From NCBI RefSeq assembly GCF_002838765.1, contig NZ_CP025120.1, positions 1,178,001 through 1,242,000 on the forward strand: a stretch of 64,000 bases of DNA. Reading direction: 5' to 3'. The stretch comes from Kangiella profundi (GTDB lineage: Bacteria; Pseudomonadota; Gammaproteobacteria; Enterobacterales; Kangiellaceae). Positions 50,039-59,800 of the stretch are shown piece by piece. Below the pieces are notes generated by a model. The model searched no databases and had not been told where the DNA came from. It worked only from the letters and a program-made list of their open reading frames with translations. A program made the position numbers and the translations under genes. Numbering within the stretch: the first letter of the stretch is position 1; the number at the start of each line of letters is the position of its first letter.

Positions 50039-50106
50039 TAGGGGAAACCCCCTGCATGATCTAGGGGCTTTACCTAATACCTGATTTCATTGGCTTTGTG
50101 CATAGT
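50039..50106 (+). promoter_or_regulatory. Two TAGGGG boxes and a -10 upstream of protease 1
   Basis: TAGGGGAAACCCCCTG (50039-50054) and TAGGGGCTTTACCTAAT (50062-50078) start 23 bp apart, about two helical turns. The second has its twin upstream of the other two protease genes. CATAGT (50101-50106) follows 22 bp after it with no good -35, as in promoters where an activator sits over the -35 region. An inverted repeat TCGTAGTC (50106-50113) / GACTACGA (50136-50143) lies between this -10 and the ribosome-binding site. Confidence 0.6.
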
Positions 50107-50153
50107 CGTAGTCGAGACCAAATAATTATTATTTTGACTACGAGGACCAAACC

Positions 50154-52214
50154 ATGAAACCAACTGTATCAATTATCACAGCCAGTGTTTTGGCAGCCGT
50201 AGCAGGGACCGCTCACGCAGACGCTATTATCGGACCTGAGTTAACAGAAATGTTACCTACAGCGTTAACGCCAACCAAAGTTATTGTGACTACCCATGAC
50301 CAATCGCAACTTAATGATGTCATGGCAAACCTTGGTCAGCCATACTTGGCGATGAAAACCTTGCCAATGGCTGGTGCAACTCTAACCAAAGCGCAAATTA
50401 ATGCACTTGCCAAAGATGAGCGCGTCAAAAGTATCTACTATGATGCTCCTTTGAAATATTACAACTACAACTCTGGTGAAATCACTGGCGGACATTATGT
50501 TCATGACGTTGAGAATGTCACGGGCCGTGGTGCTACTATTGCTGTATTAGATTCAGGTGTTGATGCTACACACCCTGACTTACAGTTAGGCTCTAAAGTT
50601 GTACAGAACGTCAAAATCGTTGGCGATCTCGATTTAGCTGGCGGTTTGAATGTGTTCCTTGAGGGTGTTCCAAACAGTGACACCAGTTCAGGTCACGGTT
50701 CCCACGTTGCAGGTACGGTAGCGGGTACTGGTGCAGCTTCTGCCGATGATGCTCGCCGTGCAAATTACCACGACGGTATCGCTCCTGATGCGAAACTGGT
50801 AGGTTTAGGTGCTGGTGATGCCATCTCGATTCTTTATGCACTGGCTGGTTTTGATTATGCCATTGGTAATAAAGAGAAATACGGTATTGATGTTATTACC
50901 AACAGTTGGGGGAGTTCCGGTGGAGCAGAGTTTGATCCAAACAACCCTACCAATCAGGCATCATACGAAGCCTATAAGCAGGGCATTATTGTAACATTCG
51001 CTGCTGGTAACGACGGCCCGGGTGATAATACTCTTAACCCTTATGGTGTTGCTCCATGGACTATCAACGTTGCGGCTGGTACCGAAGATCGCGGTTTAGC
51101 TAACTTCTCTAGTCGTGGTGTTGCAGGAGACGAATTCAAAGCTCCTGATGTGACTGCACCAGGCAGTAATATCATTTCTACAAAAGCATTGAATACAGTA
51201 CTACCATTACTAGGTCCAGTGCTTGACCCTGAATATCCAGAGTATGATGTTTATTATGCAGGAATGAGCGGTACTTCTATGGCTACTCCATTCGTTGCTG
51301 GTGTAGCAGGCTTACTTCTAGAGGTTAATCCTGATCTATCTCCTGACCAGATTGAAGAAATCATTCGTGATACTGCTGACCCAATGGAAGGTTTTGAATT
51401 CCATCAAGTGGGTGGCGGTTATATCAACGTTAAAGCTGCTGTAGAAAAAGCTCGTGTTACTGAAGGTAAGCGTGCTGAATTTATGGCTGGCGCAACAAAG
51501 TGGTCATCTCAGGGCAACTGGAAAGTAGTTTCAGAGACTGATTCTATGATCGACTATGTGTCACGCTGGAGCACTAAATCTGATGCGGATAGCACTGACG
51601 GCAGCTACCAACAAAGCCGACGCAATAATGCCGAAGTAATGTTTAACTTCATCGGTGATAGCATTCAGATTCTTTACACAGCCAACTCAAAAGGTGGACA
51701 TGGTGAAGTTTTCTTGAATGGTCAAAGTAAAGGCATCATAGATTTCTATTCACCTGAAACTAGCTCGAAGTCATTCGTGTTGCGTGACCTGGACACTTCA
51801 CAAGTACACAGCCTGTCTATCAAAAATGTTGAAGGAACCATTAACTTTGATGGCCTGAAAATGGATGGTCAACTTGTTGATAATGGAACCTCAATCAATA
51901 CTGACCAGCAAGTTATTGAAGGCAACATTGGTCCATCGGCTGAAAACATCCAATTCAATGATCATGTCATTAGCGTTGGCGCTGATGCAGTAGCGATTGA
52001 TGCGGTATTGAGCTGGGGCGGTGTTGCTGACTTGGACTTCCAAATGCTAGATGCTGAAGGAAATGTTGTTGCTAGCAGTGCGTCTCTGGATAACCCTGAA
52101 GTTATTTCATTCAGACCAGAACAGGCAGGTGACTACACCTTACGCGTAAACGGATATATCAGCGTTTCAACTGACTACACAATCGATGTAGAGGTTTCAA
52201 ACCTGATTCAGTAA
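50154..52214 (+). CDS. Secreted subtilisin-family (S8) protease 1
   Basis: Exported serine protease of 686 residues; GAGGA precedes the start. A signal peptide (1-23, TAHADA) and a pro-region (about 24-120) precede the catalytic domain. The triad is Asp133 (VLDSGVD), His181 (GHGSHVAG) and Ser375 (SGTSMATP), with the oxyanion Asn in ITNSWGSSG. After about residue 440 comes a beta-rich domain with FIGDSIQILY and GHGEVFLNG that resembles a carbohydrate-binding module. A pre-peptidase-C-like domain follows (about 595-686, VADLDFQMLDAEG...GDYTLRVNG). No SLH modules, unlike proteases 2 and 3. It is monocistronic with a terminator. Confidence 0.93.
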   Translation: MKPTVSIITASVLAAVAGTAHADAIIGPELTEMLPTALTPTKVIVTTHDQSQLNDVMANLGQPYLAMKTLPMAGATLTKAQINALAKDERVKSIYYDAPLKYYNYNSGEITGGHYVHDVENVTGRGATIAVLDSGVDATHPDLQLGSKVVQNVKIVGDLDLAGGLNVFLEGVPNSDTSSGHGSHVAGTVAGTGAASADDARRANYHDGIAPDAKLVGLGAGDAISILYALAGFDYAIGNKEKYGIDVITNSWGSSGGAEFDPNNPTNQASYEAYKQGIIVTFAAGNDGPGDNTLNPYGVAPWTINVAAGTEDRGLANFSSRGVAGDEFKAPDVTAPGSNIISTKALNTVLPLLGPVLDPEYPEYDVYYAGMSGTSMATPFVAGVAGLLLEVNPDLSPDQIEEIIRDTADPMEGFEFHQVGGGYINVKAAVEKARVTEGKRAEFMAGATKWSSQGNWKVVSETDSMIDYVSRWSTKSDADSTDGSYQQSRRNNAEVMFNFIGDSIQILYTANSKGGHGEVFLNGQSKGIIDFYSPETSSKSFVLRDLDTSQVHSLSIKNVEGTINFDGLKMDGQLVDNGTSINTDQQVIEGNIGPSAENIQFNDHVISVGADAVAIDAVLSWGGVADLDFQMLDAEGNVVASSASLDNPEVISFRPEQAGDYTLRVNGYISVSTDYTIDVEVSNLIQ

Positions 52215-52232
52215 CTGCTCGTGAGAGGCGTT

Positions 52233-52256
52233 GGGGGCCTTCGGGCCCTCTTTTTT
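52233..52256 (+). terminator. Terminator of protease 1
   Basis: GGGGGCC (52233-52239) and GGCCCTC (52244-52250) form a stem closed by the stable TTCG loop, then six Ts. Confidence 0.92.
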
Positions 52257-52296
52257 AATTCTCATTCCATAAAAATTATAACTGTGTCTATTCATG

Positions 52297-52341
52297 ATTA
52301 GGGGTTTTCCCTAATGCAATTTGAGTATTTGCACCGATAGC
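52297..52341 (+). promoter_or_regulatory. TAGGGG box and -10 upstream of protease 2
   Basis: ATTAGGG (52297-52303) and CCCTAAT (52309-52315) are perfect 7-bp arms around GTTTT, the cleanest copy of the shared box. GATAGC (52336-52341) follows 20 bp later as a possible -10, close to the spacing in front of protease 1. Confidence 0.62.
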
Positions 52342-52414
52342 TAACAAGTCAAAAATGACTTGCAATGGGTTATGAAACATCAATCTATTAAACACACATA
52401 GGGGTAGTGTATTA

Positions 52415-54880
52415 ATGAACACACAAATCAAACGACTAGCGCTGGCGGCGACATTAGCTGGCTTTAGCATGAACGCAGCAGCAGAAGCCGTTATCGGCAG
52501 TGAGCTGCAGCAGAACTTACAAACCATGTCAGTTACCGAAAGCACTATGGCTGTAGTAACTTTCGATCAACTTGACCAGCTGGCACCAGAGCAAATCCAG
52601 TCTTTGATGGACTTGGGAATTACTGAAGGTGTTCAGTTCCAATCTCTGCCAATCATCGGTGTTGTTGCAACTCCGCTACAGATTGAGCAAATCAGCAAAA
52701 TGGATGGCGTCCGTTCTGTTTTTGCCAATCGCAGCCTGAAATATTTTAACGCTGAAGCTCGCGAGTTAACGGGTGCTGAAAAGTTGCAAAGTGAAGAGTT
52801 CGTACAGCAAAACGGTATTGGCTTTACCGGTAAAGGCGTTACCATCATGGTCAACGATTCAGGTATCGATGCGACTCTGGCTGATCTTGAATACGGCTCA
52901 AAAGTAGTCGAGAACGTTCAGGCCATTGCTCATGCTCAGGCATTAACGCTAACTCCTGTACGTGGGGTCTGGATTGAAGGTCAGTTAAATACGGATCTAA
53001 ACGTTGGTCATGGTACCCACTGTGCGGGTACTGTTGCAGGCTGGGGTACTCATTCAGATGGCAAGTATAAAGGTGCTGCTCCAGATGCTGAGTTAGTCGG
53101 TTATGGTTCGGGAGCGGGTCTATCGATTCTGGATGCTTTGGGTGGTTATGATTACGCCATTACCCATATCTATGATTTTAATTCGCCGATTCGAGTGATG
53201 AGCAATTCCTGGGGATCAAGCGGTAAATATGAACCGAATGGTCCTATTTCTGTAGCATCTTACAAAGCTTATAAGTTGGGTATGATTTCAGTTTTCGCTG
53301 CCGGTAACGATGGCCCAGGCGAAGATACCCATAACCCATATGCTCAAATTCCCTGGGGCATGTCGGTAGGTGCTGGTACAAAGCAGGGTACGTTGATTGA
53401 CTTTTCTTCTCGTGGTCAGCGCGATGAAACTGGCACATTTACAATGCCTGATGGTACTGAGTGGACATATAGCAATGAAGTGTCTGTTGTTGCTCCTGGT
53501 GTCGATATTATTTCAACCCGTGCTAAAACTAATCTGGTTTCCAATGGAGGCGATGCAGACTTAGATGCTATCGAAACAGAGTATCTTCCTTATTACACAA
53601 TGATTTCTGGTACTTCGATGGCAACACCGCACGTTGCAGGTATTATTGCACTGATGCTTGAAGCCAATCCTAATCTTACACCGCTCGAGACTAAGCGTTT
53701 GATTCAAGAAACTGCAACCAATATGCCTGGCTATGAGCGTTGGGAAGTAGGTGCGGGTTATGTGAATGCCTACGCGGCAGTAGCAGCTGCCCTCAATTAC
53801 GATGCTGGTCATAAAGTCACGGTAAACAACTTTAATAGCTTCAACGGTAACTCAATTGTACTTCCACCTGCAGAGCCAGAAGCTTTTGAAGTTCTGTATT
53901 CGCCAGTTGGTGAGCCAGATGTTCATGAATTTACCGTTGGTCCTGATGCCGTATTTATTTCTGCTTCTGCTGAGTCTTTGGCTAATACCATCAAGCTCAA
54001 ACTGGAAGCGCCTGATGGAACCGAGTACTTTGGCAACTTGACCTTGCCGGTTCTTACAACGTCGATGCGTGTGTCAGCACCTGCTCAAGAAGGTACATGG
54101 AAGCTTTCTGCTTATGGCTTAACGTCGCTATCTGGGGTTGAAGCTGACCCAACTGGAGCAACTAATGGACCAGGTGTTCCAGAAGTCGTCAGTGGGCAAA
54201 TTGGCATCTTTACTTCGGGTGGTTATGAAGGTCTTGATGATATTGCCGGACATCCAGCTGAAAACGCCATTCAGTTCGCAACCAGCGAGCGTTTAGTTGA
54301 TAGCTTTAACGACAAGTTCTTCCGTCCGGATCGAGCCTTAAAACGTAAAGAGTTGGCTCAGTATTTAGTGATGGGGGCTGCTGTTCGTCAATATCGTGAC
54401 TTGTTAAACGAAGAGCAAGTTAACTTTACTGATGTAGGGCTAGAGTTAGCGGCTTATGCAGAGTCTGCCAGTGCTAAAGGCGGTGCTTTAAAAGACCGTG
54501 TTCAAATACAGCAACCAGTAATGTTGAGCGATGGTGGTAAATTCCGTCCAAATGACAATGTAAGCAGAGTAGAGTTAGCTTACTCTCTGGTACAAAGCTT
54601 AGGTTTGGAAACAGAAGCACAGGCTTTCAGCGGCGATATAACGGTCGACTACAATGGTCAGGCTATACCTGTTCTTGACCAGGGCGATATCCCTGCTGAG
54701 CTTCGCGGTTATGTCCAATTAGCGCTTGATTTATCAATAGTTGGCGTCCGCTTTAATGTTGAACAGGGTCCATTCGACCTTCAGCCTAAATTAGTTGCTT
54801 ACTTCGAGCCTGGTGAATCAATTAGCCGTGCGGAGTACGCTGTATTAATTGGTCGCTTTTACGATTCGTATTATCAATAA
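52415..54880 (+). CDS. Secreted S8 protease 2 with SLH-like C-terminus
   Basis: The 821 residues start with a signal peptide (1-24, NAAAEA) and a pro-region (about 25-125). The catalytic domain has Asp148 (VNDSGID), His199 (GHGTHCAG) and Ser401 (SGTSMATPHVAG). A beta-sandwich-like linker domain (about 485-600) follows. Three S-layer-homology-like modules come last: about 605-655 (DDIAGHPAENAIQFA...FRPDRALKRKELA), 668-730 (NFTDV...FRPNDNVSRVELA) and 752-821 (FEPGESISRAEYA). The weak ribosome-binding site is GGGG ten bases upstream. It closely resembles protease 3 in layout, so duplication is likely. A terminator follows. Confidence 0.93.
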   Translation: MNTQIKRLALAATLAGFSMNAAAEAVIGSELQQNLQTMSVTESTMAVVTFDQLDQLAPEQIQSLMDLGITEGVQFQSLPIIGVVATPLQIEQISKMDGVRSVFANRSLKYFNAEARELTGAEKLQSEEFVQQNGIGFTGKGVTIMVNDSGIDATLADLEYGSKVVENVQAIAHAQALTLTPVRGVWIEGQLNTDLNVGHGTHCAGTVAGWGTHSDGKYKGAAPDAELVGYGSGAGLSILDALGGYDYAITHIYDFNSPIRVMSNSWGSSGKYEPNGPISVASYKAYKLGMISVFAAGNDGPGEDTHNPYAQIPWGMSVGAGTKQGTLIDFSSRGQRDETGTFTMPDGTEWTYSNEVSVVAPGVDIISTRAKTNLVSNGGDADLDAIETEYLPYYTMISGTSMATPHVAGIIALMLEANPNLTPLETKRLIQETATNMPGYERWEVGAGYVNAYAAVAAALNYDAGHKVTVNNFNSFNGNSIVLPPAEPEAFEVLYSPVGEPDVHEFTVGPDAVFISASAESLANTIKLKLEAPDGTEYFGNLTLPVLTTSMRVSAPAQEGTWKLSAYGLTSLSGVEADPTGATNGPGVPEVVSGQIGIFTSGGYEGLDDIAGHPAENAIQFATSERLVDSFNDKFFRPDRALKRKELAQYLVMGAAVRQYRDLLNEEQVNFTDVGLELAAYAESASAKGGALKDRVQIQQPVMLSDGGKFRPNDNVSRVELAYSLVQSLGLETEAQAFSGDITVDYNGQAIPVLDQGDIPAELRGYVQLALDLSIVGVRFNVEQGPFDLQPKLVAYFEPGESISRAEYAVLIGRFYDSYYQ

Positions 54881-54942
54881 GTTAACTTATTAACTGGATT
54901 CAATTCATTCAGTAATTTGTTAACCACTATTGAAAATACGAT

Positions 54943-54969
54943 AAAAGTAGGCAGGGACGCCTACTTTTT
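54943..54969 (+). terminator. Terminator of protease 2
   Basis: AAAAGTAGGC (54943-54952) pairs with GCCTACTTTT (54959-54968) around AGGGAC, ending in a T run. Confidence 0.9.
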
Positions 54970-55082
54970 AATCAATTTGTTGTAATGCATTCTTGCTTTA
55001 ATGCATAAATTTAAGTATTTTGAATCGGAGTGTTGCATTAGTTATATCTAATGAAATATTTCTCTCACGTTGCGAGGTAAAG

Positions 55083-55919
55083 ATGATGTCAGCTTTTAAA
55101 GCTCTAGCCTTAAGCGTAGCTGTTCTATTTATGAGCCTTGGCTCAATTGCCAGTAAGGCAAATCCAGTAGAACTTACGGTACAGGGCAATAAAGTTGAAG
55201 CGGTAATCAATCTTACAGGGAACGTATCAGCTGATTTAACTTTAACTTTTGAAAATTCTGTGGGATTAACCGCAGACAATATAGGTATTACTGCAGAATT
55301 AATTGATATTACCGACATAGATATTCTTAACAGACTGTCCGATGTCACCAATATTAATCTTCAGGCAGCATTTCCAATGCTCATTACCATCGAGCCACCT
55401 TCAAATAAAGGATTCGCTTTTTCAGGGTTGGCTACGGTAGATATACACACCCATAATTTAGATTATTTGCCAGGAACTCCTTTACGTTTCTTCAAAGCAC
55501 CTTTAAATGGTCAGTTTGAAGATATAACTGCGACCATGGGTTCAGGTAGCTACCGTGCACGCGGAACTACAGGCAAGTTTTCGCAATTTCTAATTGTCGC
55601 TGATTTGCGACCTGTACTGACTGTTGTAAACACTAAGTACAACCGTTTGAGCAATAGTCTTGCTACATTTTCAACTCAAATCGACCCGGTACTTTATAGT
55701 CAGTTAAGCAGTAAGCTAAGTGAAGTTCAGCAACTGATTACTCAGCAAAACTATACCTTGGCTAGTAACAAAGTTGATGAATTCAGTCGAATCATTGAGC
55801 AGGCAGATCCAGCTGATATTCCGAATGTCTGGCGTTCAAGTCGTGACATCGACAATGTTGCCGGTGAGCTGATTGCGTATGCCAATACGCTAAGATTCAG
55901 CCTGCGTCTTGTTAACTAA
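55083..55919 (+). CDS. Secreted protein of unknown function, first gene of the signalling operon
   Basis: I do not recognise the family. Using the ATG at 55083 (GAGG five bases upstream; ATG 55086 also possible), about 278 residues begin with a signal peptide (MMSAFKALALSVAVLFMSLG, cleavage near SKANP). The N-terminal half is beta-rich (VELTVQGNKVEAVINLTGNVSADLTLTFE), with repeated Ile/Asp segments. The C-terminal quarter is helical (LYSQLSSKLSEVQQLITQQ). No catalytic motif or cysteine is seen. Sixteen bases separate it from the FHA gene. It could be an extracytoplasmic sensor input or a structural partner of the kinase, by position only. Confidence 0.75.
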   Translation: MMSAFKALALSVAVLFMSLGSIASKANPVELTVQGNKVEAVINLTGNVSADLTLTFENSVGLTADNIGITAELIDITDIDILNRLSDVTNINLQAAFPMLITIEPPSNKGFAFSGLATVDIHTHNLDYLPGTPLRFFKAPLNGQFEDITATMGSGSYRARGTTGKFSQFLIVADLRPVLTVVNTKYNRLSNSLATFSTQIDPVLYSQLSSKLSEVQQLITQQNYTLASNKVDEFSRIIEQADPADIPNVWRSSRDIDNVAGELIAYANTLRFSLRLVN

Positions 55920-55935
55920 TGTTGATTAGACGACC

Positions 55936-56832
55936 ATGCCAGCAAAAATAACGGTCTGCTATTCAGACCAACCCGCAACCGAAGCATTTCTTTATGAGCA
56001 GTCCGACTATCGAATTGGTCGGGCTAGCTCCTGTGATTTGGTCTTGAGGCATCCCACGGTTTCTAGGCAGCATGCACTCATGTCACATCTCGCTGATGGC
56101 TGGCATTTGAACGATCAGTCGAGCCAGAATGGTACAAAAGTCAATGGTGTAAAAGTCGAGGCCAGCTTGCTAAATGGAAATGAACTTATTTCTGTAGGGG
56201 AAGTTGATTGTTTATTTGAAGCAAAAACGGCACAACAATTACAAGCAATCGAGTCCCACAATCAATGGCGTCTTGAGCAATCTAAATCAATAAACCATGT
56301 TGCAGATGGATTGCTGGTTGAAACGCTGCAGGAACAACTCAATTCCGTTATCAGTTTAATGGGCACTCAACGAGGTCTTGTAATGCTTGGTAACGACTTT
56401 CAAAGCCTAAAAGTCGGAGCTGTTCTTGGCATGTCCAATGCAGACTTTGACAACCGTTCTTTTGAAGGGAGTGTCGGCGCTATGATGAAAGCTATCAATA
56501 GTGCTAATCCGGTAGTAGCAATGGACGTCAGTCAGGACGCCATGCTTGCTAAGCGCGAAAGTGTTCAGCGCAAGCAGATTGCTGCACTGGCCTGCGTTCC
56601 ACTATTTTCAGATAACCAATTAATTGGTGTGGTTTATACGGACAGTAAAGAGTCCACCAAAGTATTAACTGATTTAGACATGGATATTTTATCCATTATC
56701 AGTCAGCAGATAACATTAAGTTCCGAAGCCATAGTTTTACAGAATCAAATAACCAATCTCATGAATCGGGTGCCAGAATCAAGAAGTTATGATAGCCTGT
56801 TAAATAAACCGATATTACAACTCGTGCATTAA
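55936..56832 (+). CDS. FHA-GAF domain signalling protein
   Basis: The 298 residues contain an N-terminal forkhead-associated domain (about 1-95: YRIGRASSCDLVL, SRQHALMS, SSQNGTKVNG), which binds phosphothreonine. A GAF domain follows (about 120-275: LISLMGTQRGLVML ... IAALACVPLFSDNQLIGVVYTDS). Soluble. It sits 20 bp before the Ser/Thr kinase, the usual partner of FHA proteins, so it probably docks on the autophosphorylated kinase or a substrate and may sense a small ligand through GAF. Confidence 0.9.
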   Translation: MPAKITVCYSDQPATEAFLYEQSDYRIGRASSCDLVLRHPTVSRQHALMSHLADGWHLNDQSSQNGTKVNGVKVEASLLNGNELISVGEVDCLFEAKTAQQLQAIESHNQWRLEQSKSINHVADGLLVETLQEQLNSVISLMGTQRGLVMLGNDFQSLKVGAVLGMSNADFDNRSFEGSVGAMMKAINSANPVVAMDVSQDAMLAKRESVQRKQIAALACVPLFSDNQLIGVVYTDSKESTKVLTDLDMDILSIISQQITLSSEAIVLQNQITNLMNRVPESRSYDSLLNKPILQLVH

Positions 56833-56852
56833 TTCTATAAGGTTAAGCTTCA

Positions 56853-59800
56853 ATGGTGAATGATGACCCGAAGCAAAGCCAAAAAGATTCTGGGGACTTA
56901 TCAAAGACTCAAGTAATTGAAGACTTTGAAATTCTTGAAACTGGAACCCTTCTGGCTGGACGTTTCCAAGTTGAAAAGTTACAGGGTGTAGGTCGATTTG
57001 GTGCTGTCTATAAAGTAAGAGACTTGCAGCTCGATGTTATTGTTGCGCTAAAGGTCCTGCATTCCTTCATATCAAAAAATCAGCAAGCTCTTGCTGATTT
57101 CAAAAAAGAAATCCTTCTGCTCAGGCAGCTCTCGCATCCCAATATCGTCAGGGTTCATGAATACTATACTGATAAAGAACTGCACTTTTTTACCATGGAC
57201 TGGATCGAAGGAGAAAGCCTTGAACAGAAAATGGAACAGAATGATAAATCGGGGCATACTTTCTCAGAGAGTCAGATTGAGCTCTATATCAATCAGGTCA
57301 TCAGTGCGCTGAGCTTTGCTGAGAGCCACAATATTTACCACCGCGACATCAAGCCAGAAAATATCCTTATCGCTCATAATGATCAGCTATATCTGGCAGA
57401 CTTTGGCCTTGCTGTATTATCTGAATCAAAAGAGCAGGGCATCATTAGTGGAACACCACAATACTTGCCGCCAGAATACCTGCAAAAAAATGTCATAAGC
57501 AGCAGCATAGATCTCTATGCTGTTGGAGTGATTCTGTATCAGCTTTTATGTAATAGATTGCCTTTTGATGGAAATTCACTCGATGCTCTAATTGAGCAAA
57601 AACAGAAAGGAACCAAAGACTTTCCAGTATCAAGATCAGACTTTAAAAAATTTAAGTCAGTAGTACTCAAGCTGATTTCTCCATACAGTAATTCGCGCTA
57701 TCAATCTGCTGAAGATTTGCAGCTGGCGATAGATTATGCGCTGATCAAACAGCCTCCAAAGACAAAAGCCAATAAGACATTCGGTTTGGTCGCTGCATTT
57801 GCCCTTATCATTTTGGCTGGAGTTTTATGGTGGCGTTATCAAACTCAACCAATAGCTCCATCACAACATACTTCGCTGGCCATATTGCCTTTCGAAAGTG
57901 AAACGCGAGGGCAGCCCATTGATAACTGGATTAAATATGGCATACCAGATTATCTTCATTATCAATTGACTCAATACCCGGAGTTAAGGCTGGTTAATAA
58001 TGATCGTGTGTTAGAAACACTTGATCTGCTTGGTTATCAATCCATGCTGAATGATAACCAGATACTTTTGCTGGCGGATCTGTTAAAGGTTAATAAAATT
58101 GTTAGTGCAAGGGTGATAGCTTCAAGCAAAGATGAAAACTCACTGATTGTCGAAGTTTTATCAATATCGGGCAATACGGTTAATAAGCAACAGGTCTCAG
58201 AAGTTGTCATTCAGTCTGAGTCTGCCGACTCTATTGTCAGAAAATTGATATCTGATCTCAACCAATCTTTAAAGATTAATCAGCAAGCTTCTATCGAAAG
58301 CAGTGAAGCGTTTATTCTGCAAAGTGAAGTACAGGAGTTAATCAAAAAGGGTGAGTGGTCGCAGGCTGAAGCCAAGTTGAATGAGTTAATTGGTGAGCAG
58401 CCTGATTCTGAACATTTGTGGTTTGAAGTTGGGCAAGTTTATTTAAACACTGGAGAGTTTGCACAGGCCGAAAACGCATTTGCTAAATCCCAATCGTTAA
58501 GTCCAGACCAAAGCTTCATTCATATTCATTCAACCGCTATTTTGAATGAGCTTGCAGAAAAGTTTGAACAGGCTGAGATGGATTATCTTAACCTTATTGA
58601 GCAATACCCGTTAAACATTGATATTAAATTTTCACTTGCTGAACTCTACGTTACAACACAGCAGTTTCCAAAAGCCGAGCAAACGCTACAACAGGTCGTT
58701 GCCCTGGATCCAAATCATCCAAGTGCCTGGTTTGAACTGGCAAAAGTGTCAATCTGGTCAGGTGACGCGCAAACCGCTGTTGATGATTATTTGGTTAAAG
58801 CTCTGGTCATCGCTAAAAAACTCAAAGACATTAATTTAGAAGGTGATGTGCTTAATGCCATTGGAGTTGCATACCAGCGTCTTGGTAATTTAGAGCTCGC
58901 CCAAGACTATTATGAACAGGGTTTATATAAGCGTAAAACAGCGGATGATCAAAATGGTGTGGCAACGAGTATGTCAAACCTCGCATCTGTTCACTCTATT
59001 CAGGGACAACACGAAGCGGCTACTAATTATCTTGAACAGAGTCTTGCTGTTTATGAGTCTCTTAATGACATCGAAGGCAAGGCCAATGCCTTTAACGAGA
59101 TGGGCATTATAGATGAGGAGCAGGGGCTGTATGAGAAAGCTCTTGAGAATTATCGTCAGGCATTATCTTTGCGTATTAATCTCGGAGACGAATGGCTTAA
59201 AGCCGAAAGTATGAATAATATCGGCTTTATCTATTATTTGTTATCAAATCCTGAAAATGCATTAGTCTACTGGCAACAGGCCGAGCAGGCCTATCAGAAA
59301 GTTCAGGATCCGGTGGGTGTTATCCGGGTTCGTGAAAATCTTGGGCAAATGGAACTCGCCATGGGCAATTGGCGCAGCGCCTATTTTATCTTCGAGAAAG
59401 CTCTGCAGGACGCAAAGGAATTGGGATTATTTGAGGAGGCCTTAGTAGCTGAAGCTTACCTCGCAAAGCTTAGTTTTTTGCAGGGTAATTTCGAGCAAAG
59501 TCTTCCTAAGTTGGACTCCCTTTATCAGCAGTTACAGGAACGTAACGATATCCGTGGCGTGATTGAGTTTGGATTATGGCTTGCAGACTGGCATTCTCTT
59601 ACAGGTAATCAGGATGCTTTACAGAAGCAGCTTAAAGCATTAAATGACTTGGTGATTGATAAAGGAAGCGTTGAGCAACAGTTTTACTATAAGACCTTGC
59701 TGTTACGCACTGACGAGAAAACACTCCAGTCAGAGCAATTTCTGGTCGAGATGTTTGATAAAACCAACATCCCCGAGGCAACCAAGCTACGATATTTACT

